Positions 1-7,997 are shown, numbered from the stretch's first letter. The stretch: 21,350 bases of DNA from 66-474 sp035695065 (GCA_035695065.1 DASSEW010000021.1:1-21350), one strand, 5' to 3'. The notes: generated from the letters alone by a model not told the origin. A program made the numbers and translations.

Positions 1-2
1 CA

Positions 3-860
3 AGCGCCTCAAACACGGGAAGCAAACTCGCCGACACGCCGTCGCCGGGCCTCGACACGCCGGTGCGGCTGTCCTCCGTGGCGGACGTGGTGGCGACCGA
101 AGGGCCGTCTGAAATCAATCGCGTCAGCCAGGAGCGCGTGGCGATCGTTTCGGCAGGCGTTCCGCACGGCGGCGATCTCGGCACCGCGATCAAGGAAGTG
201 CGGGCTATCGTGGCGGCGCATCCGCTGGCTGCGGGCGTGACCGTGCAGATCGGCGGCCAGAGCGCGGATCTCTCGGACTCGGTGCGCTCGATGCTGTTCG
301 CGCTCGGCCTCGCCATCTTCATGGTGTACCTCGTGATGGCCTCGCAGTTCGAGTCGCTGCTGCATCCGTTCGTGATCATGTTTTCGGTGCCGCTGGCGAT
401 GGTCGGCGCGGTGCTGGCGCTGAAGCTGACCGGCTCGACGCTGTCGGTGGTCGTGTTCATCGGCCTGATCATGCTGGTCGGCATCGTGGTGAAGAACGCG
501 ATCATCCTGATCGATCGCGTCAACCAGTTGCGCGAGGAAGGTTTGGCCAAACGCGACGCGATCTGCCAGGCCGCCGAATCGCGCCTGCGCCCGATCTCGA
601 TGACCACACTCGCCACCTTGCTGGGCTTCCTGCCGCTGGCGATCGGCCTGGGCGCGGGCGCGGAAGTGCGTTCGCCGATGGCGATCACGGTGATGGGCGG
701 CCTCGCAGTTTCCACGCTGCTGACACTGGTGGTGATCCCGGTGGTCTACGATCTCGCCGATCGCCGCGCGGATGCGTGGTACGTGGCGCGCGGCGAGCGC
801 AAGCGCGCCAGGATCACCGCGCGGCAGGGTGATGCCGCGGCGGACGAGCAGCCCGCATGA
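3..860 (+). CDS. RND efflux permease, C-terminal part (5' end outside window)
   Basis: The reading frame is open from the first bases, so only about 285 C-terminal residues of a protein normally near 1030 are present. What remains is the end of the second periplasmic porter region followed by the last transmembrane helices of an inner-membrane HAE1/AcrB-type proton-driven exporter. The FESLLHPF segment, the GIVVKNAIILID helix (Lys codon at 492-494, equivalent to the proton-relay Lys940 of AcrB) and SRLRPISMTT are typical. The stop codon overlaps the start of the next permease in an ATGA, so the two are translationally coupled, an arrangement like mdtB-mdtC. The adaptor gene and any outer-membrane channel would lie upstream, outside the window. 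The family is certain from sequence; the substrate is unknown. Confidence 0.93.
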   Translation, partial: SASNTGSKLADTPSPGLDTPVRLSSVADVVATEGPSEINRVSQERVAIVSAGVPHGGDLGTAIKEVRAIVAAHPLAAGVTVQIGGQSADLSDSVRSMLFALGLAIFMVYLVMASQFESLLHPFVIMFSVPLAMVGAVLALKLTGSTLSVVVFIGLIMLVGIVVKNAIILIDRVNQLREEGLAKRDAICQAAESRLRPISMTTLATLLGFLPLAIGLGAGAEVRSPMAITVMGGLAVSTLLTLVVIPVVYDLADRRADAWYVARGERKRARITARQGDAAADEQPA

Positions 861-3800
861 ACCTCGCCGAGCTCAGCCTCAAGCGCCCGGTCACGGCGGT
901 GATGTTCTTCGTCGTGCTGGTGGTGGTCGGACTGATCGCCGCGTTCCGCCTGCCCATGGAATATTTCCCGGCGATCGACGCGCCGTTCCTGGCGGTGAAC
1001 ATCCCGTACGTCGGTTCCACGCCGTCCGAAGTCGAGCGAACCATCACGCGCCCGGTCGAGGATGTGCTGTCCGCGCTGCCCGGCATCCAGAAGATGCAGT
1101 CCAGCTCGCGCGCCGACGGTTCGCAGATCTTCCTCGAGTTCAAGTGGGGCGAGAACGTCGCGGTGAAGGCCGTGCAGGCGCGCGAGAAGATCGATGCGAT
1201 CCGCGCCGACCTGCCGTCCGACCTGCAGCGCTACACGGTGCAGAAGTTCTCGACGTCCGACCAGCCGATCCTGCAACTGCGCATCGCCTCCAGTCGCAAC
1301 CTGTCGAATTCGTACGCGCTGCTGGATCGCGTATTGAAGCGCCCGATCGAGCGCATCCCCGGCGTGGCGCGCGTGGACATCAACGGCGTGCAGGCGCCGG
1401 AGTTGCAGATCCAGATTTCCGCCGAGCGGCTGGCCGCGCACAACATCAGCCTGAACCAGCTTTACCAGCGGATGAAGCAGGCGAACTTCTCGCTGTCCGC
1501 GGGCGAGGTGAGCGACGGCGGCAAGCGCTGGCGCGTGCAGCCGGAAGGGCAGTGGCGCGACCTGGAAGACGTGCGCGCGCTGCCGGTGAATGCGCAGGGT
1601 TTGAAGCTGGGCGATATCGCGAAAGTCACCTTGCAGCCGGCGAAGATGGATTTCGCGCGCGACTTGAACGGCCACCCCGCGATCGGCGTGGACATCTACA
1701 AGGAACGCAACGCCAACCTGGTGCAGGTCGGTTCGGCGGTGACGAAGTACGTGGACAGCATCCGCGACGATCCGCAGATGCACGGCATCAACGTGTACGC
1801 GCTGCAGGATTCGGCGAAAGGCGTGACGTCTTCCCTGCGCGAACTGGCCGAGGCCGGCGCGATTGGCGTGCTGCTGTCGGTGCTGGTGCTGTATTTCTTC
1901 CTGCGCGACTGGCCGTCCACGCTGATGGTGTCGCTGGCGATCCCGGTGTGCTTCGTGATCACGCTGGGCTGCATGTACTTCTTCGGCATCAGCCTCAACA
2001 TCCTCTCGATGATGGGCCTGCTGCTCGCGGTGGGCATGCTGGTGGACAACGCGGTGGTGGTGGTGGAGAGCATCTACCAGTACCGCGAGAAATATCCGGA
2101 CAGGCCGTGGTACTGCGCGGTCGCCGGCACGCAGGCGGTCGGCATCGCGATCGCCGCCGGCACACTGACTTCGGTGATCGTGTTCCTGCCGAACGTGTTC
2201 GGCGAGAAGAACGACATCAGCATCTTCCTCACGCAAGTCGCGATCACCATGGCGATCGCGCACATCGCCTCGTGGCTGGTGGCGGTGAGCCTGGTGCCGA
2301 TGCTGTCCTCGAAACTGCCGCCGCCGAAATTCCTCAACCGCAAGACCCTGGTCACCCGACTGCGCGACCGCTACGCGCGGGTGGTGGCGTGGACGCTCGT
2401 GCACCGGCGCTGGAGCATGGCCGGCGTATTCGCGCTGATGCTCCTGAGCTTCTGGCCGATGACGCACATGAAGGTGGACATGTTCGCGCAGTCGGAATCG
2501 CGGCAGCTGTTCCTGAACTGGCATCTCAATGGCCAATACCGGCTGCCGCAGCTTGCGGTCGCCGTCAACAAGATTGACGGCTGGCTGCTGGCGCACAAGA
2601 AGGAACTGGAGATCAAGTCGGTCTACACCTATTACAGCGAGACGCAGGGCAACAGCACCACGATCTCGCTGACCGAAGGCCGCGACGCGCATCGCAGCTC
2701 GGCGGACATCATGGAAGCCATCCGCAAGGGCCTGCCGAAGATCGCGATCGGTTCGGTGGACTTCAACCAGCAGAACAACGGCAGCGCGCCGGTGGAGGTT
2801 TCGCTGCGCGGCGATTCCACCGCGCAACTCAACCAGCTCGCCGACACGCTGGTGCCGGTGCTCGCGCGTCTGCCGAGCCTGCGCGACGTGCACACGTCTG
2901 AGCAGGGTGGCGACCGCGAGGTGGCGGTGCACGTGGATCGCGTGCGTGCCAAGCAGTACGGCTTCGACGCGCAGTCGGTCGGCAATTACGTCGCCGTCGC
3001 GCTGCGCGGCATGCCGCTGTCCGAATACCGGCAGGGTGATCGCGAGGTGCCGGTGTGGCTGCGCTTCGCAAATTCCGACACCGCGAGCCTGGACGATCTT
3101 TCCGATTACCAGTTGCGCCGCGACGACGGCAGGCAGATCCCGCTGCTCTCGATGGTGAAGGTGGAAACGCATCCCATCGCGACCGCGATCGATCGCACCA
3201 ACCGCCAGACCACGGTGACGATCCAGGCCAATCTCGCAGACGGCAAGACCACCGAGGACGCGCGGAAAGAAATCAATGCAGCGATGAAGCCGATCACCTT
3301 GCCGCCGGGTTACCACTGGGCGTTCGGCGAGAACTTCGACGATGCGCAGAATGCCGGCAACCAGATGGCGTTCAACATGCTGATCGCGCTGGTGCTGGTG
3401 TATGTGGTGATGTGTTGCATGTTCGAGTCGCTGATTTTCCCGGCGGCGATCCTGACCACCTTCATTTTCTCGGTGCTGGGCGTGTTCTGGCTGTTCTGGA
3501 TCAGCGGCACCACCTTCTCGATCATGGCCGCGATCGGCATATTGATCCTGATGGGCGTGGTGGTGAGCAATGGCATCGTGATGATCGTGCACATCAACAT
3601 GCTGCGGCACCAGGGCACGGCGCGCACGCAGGCGCTGATCGCCGGCGCGTCCGAACGCCTGCGCCCGATCCTGATGACGATGGGCACCGCGATCCTCGGC
3701 ATGCTGCCGCTGTGCCTGACCGACGCGCAGATCGGCGGCAACGGTCCGCCGTATTCGCCGATGGCGCGCGCAATCGCCGGCGGCCTGCTGTTCTCCACCA

Positions 3801-3970
3801 TCGTCACGCTGCTGGCGCTGCCGGTGATTTATGCGCTGCTGGACGATGCGCGCATCGCGGTACGGCGCGTGATGCGCGATGCGAAGGCGGGCAGGGTGCG
3901 TAGGCCGCGCCCTGCGATCGGGCAGTTGCCCGCGCTCGGCGCGGCGATGGTTTCGGAGATCACGAAGTAG
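857..3970 (+). CDS. RND efflux permease, second of a tandem pair
   Basis: This is a complete 1037-residue inner-membrane exporter of the HAE1/AcrB superfamily: TM1 at about 12-30, a porter domain, TM2-6 at about 332-490, a second porter domain, and TM7-12 at the C-terminus. The ATG lies inside the stop of the preceding permease (ATGA). TM4 reads GMLVDNAVVVVES, so only one (D397) of the usual two acidic residues is present and N398 replaces the other. In the helix matching AcrB TM10 the relay lysine is a serine (VVVSNGIVMI, S904). The arginine of RLRPILMT (R936) is kept. The partner encoded just upstream keeps its lysine, which suggests an asymmetric heteromeric pump as in MdtBC; that part is inference. 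The stop codon TAG is formed by a REP foot. Confidence 0.93.
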   Translation: MNLAELSLKRPVTAVMFFVVLVVVGLIAAFRLPMEYFPAIDAPFLAVNIPYVGSTPSEVERTITRPVEDVLSALPGIQKMQSSSRADGSQIFLEFKWGENVAVKAVQAREKIDAIRADLPSDLQRYTVQKFSTSDQPILQLRIASSRNLSNSYALLDRVLKRPIERIPGVARVDINGVQAPELQIQISAERLAAHNISLNQLYQRMKQANFSLSAGEVSDGGKRWRVQPEGQWRDLEDVRALPVNAQGLKLGDIAKVTLQPAKMDFARDLNGHPAIGVDIYKERNANLVQVGSAVTKYVDSIRDDPQMHGINVYALQDSAKGVTSSLRELAEAGAIGVLLSVLVLYFFLRDWPSTLMVSLAIPVCFVITLGCMYFFGISLNILSMMGLLLAVGMLVDNAVVVVESIYQYREKYPDRPWYCAVAGTQAVGIAIAAGTLTSVIVFLPNVFGEKNDISIFLTQVAITMAIAHIASWLVAVSLVPMLSSKLPPPKFLNRKTLVTRLRDRYARVVAWTLVHRRWSMAGVFALMLLSFWPMTHMKVDMFAQSESRQLFLNWHLNGQYRLPQLAVAVNKIDGWLLAHKKELEIKSVYTYYSETQGNSTTISLTEGRDAHRSSADIMEAIRKGLPKIAIGSVDFNQQNNGSAPVEVSLRGDSTAQLNQLADTLVPVLARLPSLRDVHTSEQGGDREVAVHVDRVRAKQYGFDAQSVGNYVAVALRGMPLSEYRQGDREVPVWLRFANSDTASLDDLSDYQLRRDDGRQIPLLSMVKVETHPIATAIDRTNRQTTVTIQANLADGKTTEDARKEINAAMKPITLPPGYHWAFGENFDDAQNAGNQMAFNMLIALVLVYVVMCCMFESLIFPAAILTTFIFSVLGVFWLFWISGTTFSIMAAIGILILMGVVVSNGIVMIVHINMLRHQGTARTQALIAGASERLRPILMTMGTAILGMLPLCLTDAQIGGNGPPYSPMARAIAGGLLFSTIVTLLALPVIYALLDDARIAVRRVMRDAKAGRVRRPRPAIGQLPALGAAMVSEITK

Positions 3971-4048
3971 GGCGGGAGCAGCCGCACAGCGGCGCATCCC
4001 GCCTATCGTGCGCGAATGGCGGGATCCGCTTCGCTTCTCCCGCCCTAC
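3967..4048. repeat. REP pair (BIME) with GTAG feet
   Basis: Two inverted REP units face each other. Each unit is a GGCGGGA...TCCCGCC hairpin with the tetranucleotide GTAG at its foot (3967-3970 on +, CTAC at 4045-4048). The arms are imperfect copies of each other. This matches the architecture known for RAYT-associated REP sequences. No RAYT transposase is in the window. The left foot provides the TAG stop of the upstream permease gene. Confidence 0.85.
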
Positions 4049-4062
4049 GGCTATCGGTGATC

Positions 4063-4140
4063 GTAGGGCGGAACCGGCGCAGCCGTTTCCGCCGCATGAC
4101 TGACCTTCCGGCGGAAGCCGCTGCACGGGTTCCGCCTTAC
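4063..4140. repeat. Second REP-type pair, degenerate right foot
   Basis: A second palindromic unit follows the first after 14 bases. It begins GTAGGGCGGAACC (4063 on) and ends GGTTCCGCCTTAC, with internal GGCGGAA/TTCCGCC pairing. The right foot is TTAC rather than CTAC. It ends 4 bases beyond the stop of the convergent TraB-family gene, so the two REP pairs fill the whole space between the convergent genes and may act as bidirectional transcript ends. Confidence 0.75.
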
Positions 4141-4144
4141 GGCT

Positions 4145-5371
4145 CTAAAACAGTCGCGTGAAAATCCTGATGCCGGCGAGATATTCGCCCGCGATCGTGC
4201 CGAGGTTGGTCAGCATGAACACCAGCAGGGTGCGGGCGACGCGGTTGCGCCACCAGCCGGAGACGTGCAGCAGGTCATCGCGAAGCGACTGGAAATCCGC
4301 CACGCGGGGCTTGCGCAGCCACGCTTCTACCATGCCGGCGAACACGCCGGATGACAGTCCGGGCGGACGCAGCGGTTTCAGCGGGCCCATGATCGCGGCG
4401 GTGAGGATGGAAAGCGGGTGCCCGCCCGCAATCGCGGCGCCGAGCGCACTCAATGCCGCGGTGTAGATCGCCCAGTCGCGCAGCGCGGCCCAGCCCATCG
4501 CCGGACTGCGGTAGAAGATGATCCCGATCGCGACGAAGATCGCGACCATCACCGCGACAGCGAACCACTTGGGCCAGCTCGGAGAAGGGAGTTTGGCGTT
4601 CAACGGTTCCAGCACCGCGCGCGGCGGCGCGGATTGCTCGCCGAGTTCGCGCTGCAGTCCGGCGAGATGGCCCGCGCCGATGACCACCAGCACGCGCTTC
4701 ACTGCCGGTGCGCGCGCGGATTCTTCGCGCAGGCGCGCGGCCATGAATGCGTCGCGCTCGCCGATCAGCGCGTTGTACAGCGGCGTGGAGGTGCGCGCGA
4801 ATTCGCCGAACGCGCTTTCCAGGATGTCGCCCTGTTTCAGTTTCTCGATTTCCTCTTCCCCGATTTCCTCGCGCGCGAACAGGCTGCCGAACAGGCCGGC
4901 CATGATCCCCATGCGGTCGCGGAAGCGCACGCCGCGATAGGCGTGGTTGAGGGTGATGCCGATTTCGCGATCCACCAGCCACAGCGGCAGGTTGCGCTCG
5001 GTGGCGCCGTCCATCGCCGCACGCATTTCCGCGCCGGGCTCGATGCCGTACTGCTCGGCGATCCGGCGCTGGAACGACGACAGCGCGAGCGAGGCGAACA
5101 CCATCCCGGCCTTGCCGGTGCGGATCACCTGGAACAGGTCCATCTTCGCCAGCGCTTCCGGATCGCGCATGCCCGCCGCGCGCGACTCGCACAGCTCGAT
5201 GGCGATCGCATCGAACGCTTCGCGTTCGGCCAGCGCGCGCACCGCCGCGACCGAGGCGCGCGACACATGCGCCGTGCCGAGCACCACGTATTCCACGCCG
5301 TTGCGTTCAACGCGCGCGAGCGGTTGTTCGTGCAGAGGGTCGCCGCCGGGCAGATCAATTTGCGCGTTCAA
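4145..5371 (-). CDS. TraB/PrgY-family membrane protein
   Basis: The 408-residue protein has the TraB-family signature at its N-terminus: GTAHVSRAS (about 32-40) followed by IELCESR, and later VVIGAGHLAGL. The family includes enterococcal TraB/PrgY pheromone-shutdown proteins and eukaryotic TRABD; the fold is thought to be peptidase-like, but the bacterial role is not settled. The C-terminal third holds hydrophobic segments (WFAVAVMVAIFVAIGIIF, an Ala-rich pair around 300-330, and LLVFMLTNLGTIAGEYLAG near the end), so it should sit in a membrane. The start is a TTG whose last two bases are part of the aguB stop (TTGA overlap); no ATG lies nearby, so coupled translation from TTG is the best reading. 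It shares a transcript with the putrescine genes, but any link to polyamines is unproven. Confidence 0.8.
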   Translation of the reverse strand: MNAQIDLPGGDPLHEQPLARVERNGVEYVVLGTAHVSRASVAAVRALAEREAFDAIAIELCESRAAGMRDPEALAKMDLFQVIRTGKAGMVFASLALSSFQRRIAEQYGIEPGAEMRAAMDGATERNLPLWLVDREIGITLNHAYRGVRFRDRMGIMAGLFGSLFAREEIGEEEIEKLKQGDILESAFGEFARTSTPLYNALIGERDAFMAARLREESARAPAVKRVLVVIGAGHLAGLQRELGEQSAPPRAVLEPLNAKLPSPSWPKWFAVAVMVAIFVAIGIIFYRSPAMGWAALRDWAIYTAALSALGAAIAGGHPLSILTAAIMGPLKPLRPPGLSSGVFAGMVEAWLRKPRVADFQSLRDDLLHVSGWWRNRVARTLLVFMLTNLGTIAGEYLAGIRIFTRLF

Positions 5372-6255
5372 TCGCGGAACCGTTTCAGCAGATCGCCATA
5401 GGCGTCTATGCGCCGGTCGCGCAGGAACGGCCAGATGCGGCGCACGTTCTCGCTGCGCGCCATGTCCAGCTCGACGACCAGCAATTCGCGTTGATCAGTG
5501 GACGCCTGCGCCAGGATTTCGCCCTGCGGACCGGCGACGAAACTGGAACCCCAGAACTGCAGGCCGCGTCCGCCGTCGGGCGACTCCTCGAATCCGATCC
5601 GGTTGCACGCGGCGAGGGGCACGCCATTGGCGACCGCATGACCGCGCTGCACGGTGATCCATGCATCGCGCTGGCGTGCCTTCTCTTCCTGATCGTCGGT
5701 AGGGTCCCAGCCGATCGCGGTCGGATACAGCAGGAGCTCCGCACCGGCCAGCGCCATCAGGCGCGCCGCTTCCGGATACCACTGGTCCCAGCACACCAGC
5801 ACGCCGAGCTTGCCGAGGGAAGTCGGGATCGGGTTGAAGCCGAGGTCACCGGGCGTGAAGTAGAACTTCTCGTAGTACGCCGGATCGTCGGGAATGTGCA
5901 TCTTGCGGTACACGCCGGCGATTTCGGCCGAGCGATCGAACACCACCGCGGTGTTGTGGTAGAGCCCCGCGGCGCGGCGTTCGAACAGCGACGCGACCAC
6001 GACCAATGTCAGTTCTTCGGCGAGCTTGCCGATGCGCTCGGTGGAAGTCCCGGGAATGGCTTCGCCGCGATCGAACTCGCCCACATTTTCGTGCTGGCAG
6101 AAGTACGGGCCGTTGTGCAGTTCCTGCAGCAGCACCAGTTGCGCACCGGCCTGCGCAGCTTCACGCAGGCCCGCTTCGATCGCGTCGAGGTTGGCTTCCG
6201 CGCTGCCGCGGTTGCGCTCCTGCAGGAGGGCGAGTTTGATGGTTTTGAGTGACAT
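5368..6255 (-). CDS. aguB: N-carbamoylputrescine amidase
   Basis: This 295-residue enzyme of the nitrilase superfamily should hydrolyse N-carbamoylputrescine to putrescine, CO2 and ammonia in the cytoplasm. The catalytic triad is visible: Glu45 in LLQELH, Lys118 in YRKMHIP and Cys155 in LVCWDQWYPE. PYFCQHEN and the DPAYYEKFYFTPGD segment are typical of AguB. The ATG at 6253-6255 begins MSLKTIKLALLQ; the open frame extends upstream, but that stretch is repeat DNA and is not family sequence. A weak ribosome-binding region (GAAAGG on the minus strand) lies inside the palindromic repeat that abuts the start. It follows aguA, which makes its substrate, and overlaps the TraB-family gene by 4 nt. 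Confidence 0.94.
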   Translation of the reverse strand: MSLKTIKLALLQERNRGSAEANLDAIEAGLREAAQAGAQLVLLQELHNGPYFCQHENVGEFDRGEAIPGTSTERIGKLAEELTLVVVASLFERRAAGLYHNTAVVFDRSAEIAGVYRKMHIPDDPAYYEKFYFTPGDLGFNPIPTSLGKLGVLVCWDQWYPEAARLMALAGAELLLYPTAIGWDPTDDQEEKARQRDAWITVQRGHAVANGVPLAACNRIGFEESPDGGRGLQFWGSSFVAGPQGEILAQASTDQRELLVVELDMARSENVRRIWPFLRDRRIDAYGDLLKRFRD

Positions 6256-6256
6256 G

Positions 6257-6361
6257 GCAAAGCCTTTCGTCCGCAAAGGACGCAAAGGGCGCAAAAAGGG
6301 AAAGACCAATCTTATTGCTTTTCTTGGCGATCTTCGCGTGCTTCGCGGACAAAAGCTTTGC
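6257..6361. repeat. Palindrome built of 9-nt CGCAAAGGA-type units
   Basis: The left arm has GCAAAGC, GTCCGC and then CGCAAAGGA-like units about every 9 nt (6269-6300). The right arm (6317-6361) is an imperfect reverse complement ending GCGGAC...GCTTTGC. The centre is AT-rich (around 6301-6316). It starts one base from the aguB start codon, so it forms the aguB leader. Similar CCTTTGCG-rich repeats occur in many proteobacterial intergenic regions (from memory). Confidence 0.65.
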
Positions 6362-6365
6362 TTTT

Positions 6366-6432
6366 GTAGGAGCGAGCTTGCTTCCGACCGATGCAAAACG
6401 GCGCCAGCGGTCGCCGGCAGGCCGGCTCCTAC
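6366..6432. repeat. REP pair of the GTAGGAGC type
   Basis: This is a second REP subtype: GTAGGAGC at the left foot (6366 on) and GGCTCCTAC at the right (ending 6432), both flanked by CTTTTGTAG on the outward strand. Inner arms GACCG/CGGTC and GCCGGC motifs pair. The right foot, read on the minus strand, gives the TAG stop of aguA. With the 9-nt palindrome it fills the 173-bp gap between aguA and aguB. Confidence 0.75.
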
Positions 6433-7466
6433 AAAAGCACCCCTTGCGGCAACTGCATGGTCACGCAATGCAGGCTGCCGTTCTGCCAGATCAGCGGGCG
6501 GCAGGGGATCTGCACCACCTCGCGGCCGGGATGCGCCGCGGCGATCACCTGCGCCGCGGCCGCATCGGCAGGATCGTCGTAAGCCGGCACCAGCGCGCCA
6601 CCATTGACGATAAGGTAATTCGCATACGATGCCGCGAGCCGGCGACCTTCGTCCACGACGGGTTTCGCCCACGGAAGCGCGTGCAAGGTGTAAGGCTTGC
6701 CCTCCGGCGTACGCAGGGCAGCGAGTTCCTCGCGCATGGCCGCGAGTTCTTCGTAATGAGGATCAGAAGGATCATCGCAAGCCTGGAACACGATCGCGTC
6801 GTTCGGCGCGAAACGCGCCAGCGTGTCGATGTGCGCGTCGGTATCGTCGCCCTGCAGGTAGCCGCGATCCAGCCATAGCACGCGCTGCGCGCCGAGCGAT
6901 TCGCGCAGCTGCCGCGACATTTCCTCGCGCGACTGTTCCGGGTGGCGCTGGTGCAGGCAGCGCCAGGTGGTGAGGATCGTGCCGCGTCCGTCGGATTCGA
7001 TGGCACCGCCTTCCAGCGCCCAGTCGTAGCGCGCATGGCCGGTGCCGGCGCGGAAGAGGTCGCGTTGCAGCAGTCCCGTGATGAGCGCGTCATCGCGCGA
7101 ACCCTCGAACTTGCCGCCCCAGCCGGTGAACTGGAAATCCGCGAGCGTGAACTCGCCGCCGCAGCGCAAGGTCACCGGGCCGGAATCGCGCAGCCAGGTG
7201 TCGTCGTAGGGAATCTCGATGAAGCCGATGCGCGACAGGTCCGCGCCGACCGAATCAAGCAGGCGCGCCGCGCATTCGCGCACGGCCGCATCGGGCACAC
7301 ACACCAGCGCGCGCTCGAAGCGCGCGATTGCGGTCACCAGCGCGACATAGCTGGATTCGGCCGCGAGCAGGCGCGGGCCCCAGTCGGTATCGGAATGCGG
7401 CCACGCGAGCAGCACCGCCGCCTGCGGTTCCCACTCCGCAGGCAGTCGAACTGGAGCGGCATTCAT
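6429..7466 (-). CDS. aguA: Agmatine deiminase
   Basis: This 345-residue peptidylarginine-deiminase-type enzyme should convert agmatine to N-carbamoylputrescine and ammonia, the step before AguB. It has the N-terminal LPAEWEPQ and LLAWPH, then DDTWLRDSGP (about 88-97), LEGGAIESDG (151-160), the His-x-Asp motif at H212-D214 (DAHIDTLARF) and the nucleophile Cys334 in GSLHCVT. Length and motif order fit bacterial AguA. The ATG at 7464-7466 overlaps the stop of a 26-codon ORF (ATGA) and has no clear Shine-Dalgarno, so coupled initiation is likely. The stop is TTG-TAG, where the TAG belongs to the foot of the adjacent REP. Confidence 0.94.
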   Translation of the reverse strand: MNAAPVRLPAEWEPQAAVLLAWPHSDTDWGPRLLAAESSYVALVTAIARFERALVCVPDAAVRECAARLLDSVGADLSRIGFIEIPYDDTWLRDSGPVTLRCGGEFTLADFQFTGWGGKFEGSRDDALITGLLQRDLFRAGTGHARYDWALEGGAIESDGRGTILTTWRCLHQRHPEQSREEMSRQLRESLGAQRVLWLDRGYLQGDDTDAHIDTLARFAPNDAIVFQACDDPSDPHYEELAAMREELAALRTPEGKPYTLHALPWAKPVVDEGRRLAASYANYLIVNGGALVPAYDDPADAAAAQVIAAAHPGREVVQIPCRPLIWQNGSLHCVTMQLPQGVLL

Positions 7467-7543
7467 GATTTCAGCGGCAAGAACATGCGGGCGAATTCGG
7501 CATGTTCAATCTCCGCAGGCAGTCGAGAGTTTGCTGCGGTCAT
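7463..7543 (-). CDS. 26-codon mini-ORF, partial copy of the aguA 5' end
   Basis: An ATG at 7541-7543 opens a 26-residue frame whose TGA overlaps the aguA start codon. Its first residues (M-x-A-A-x-x-R-L-P-A-E-x-E) repeat the aguA N-terminus, and 16 nt are identical (7511-7526 and 7434-7449). After that point the sequences part. It may be a remnant of a duplication, or a coupled leader peptide. No good Shine-Dalgarno precedes it, and expression is unproven. Confidence 0.4.
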   Translation of the reverse strand: MTAANSRLPAEIEHAEFARMFLPLKS

Positions 7544-7547
7544 CCGA

Positions 7548-7871
7548 TCAGTGCGCGCCAGTATCAGCGGTGGTGACGACACTATGGATCACGTGATTGC
7601 GCTCGAAATACACGATGTAGTTGCTGTATTCCCAGCGATGGATCGGCGGGTGCCTGGGCGAATCGCCGCCGCGCGTGTCGAGCTTGCGTTCCGGCGCGCC
7701 GTACTGGCGCTCGACCTGGGCCATGGTCATGCCACGCTGCGGCAGGTTCATGCCTTGCTCCTGCTTCACCTTCATGCGCACGCTCTCGGCATGGGCGGGC
7801 ATCGGCAGGGCGAACGGAACAGCGGCAGTCAGCAGTGCGGCGACGAACAGGGAACGGTTCATGCGGGTCAT
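7548..7871 (-). CDS. Small exported protein, possibly BamE/OmlA-like
   Basis: The 107-residue product starts with a Sec signal peptide: MTRMNRS, a hydrophobic stretch to about residue 20, and a probable cut after MPAHA. No lipobox cysteine is present, so it should be a soluble periplasmic protein. The mature part contains GMTMAQVERQYGAP, which resembles the GMT-x-x-x-V-x-x-x-x-G-x-P motif of BamE/OmlA (SmpA) domains, then HRWEYSNYIVYFE. The start is chosen by GGGGAG seven bases before the ATG at 7869-7871; the frame runs further upstream, but that part has no protein character. It is the first gene of the aguA-aguB-TraB run, 81 bases before aguA. The domain assignment is tentative. Confidence 0.72.
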   Translation of the reverse strand: MTRMNRSLFVAALLTAAVPFALPMPAHAESVRMKVKQEQGMNLPQRGMTMAQVERQYGAPERKLDTRGGDSPRHPPIHRWEYSNYIVYFERNHVIHSVVTTADTGAH

Positions 7872-7965
7872 GGCATTACTCCCCAGGCGCATTCGGCGCC
7901 GACCGGTGTGTTTTAACAGAAGGCGGCGCGGCATTCCATGATCCGCCCGACATTCGTTCAGCAAC

Positions 7966-7991
7966 AAAAAAGGCCGCTCGAAAGCGGCCTT
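7966..7991 (-). terminator. Rho-independent terminator after rpmJ
   Basis: A 9-bp stem (7970-7978 with 7983-7991, AAGGCCGCT/AGCGGCCTT) with a four-base loop is followed on the minus strand by a T run (A run at 7966-7971 on +). It lies 56 bases past the rpmJ stop and separates rpmJ from the small exported-protein gene. Confidence 0.85.
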
Positions 7992-7997
7992 CATTCG

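Noticed and set aside
746..4126. A 1126-codon open frame on the minus strand opposite the RND permeases.
   Set aside because: The predicted product is a His/Arg/Ala-rich string with no domain, and the plus strand holds two well-conserved permeases. Long antisense frames are expected in GC-rich codons.
6256..6672. A 139-residue N-terminal extension of AguB.
   Set aside because: The extra part is translated repeat DNA and the antisense of the aguA end; nitrilase-family sequence starts exactly at the ATG at 6253-6255.
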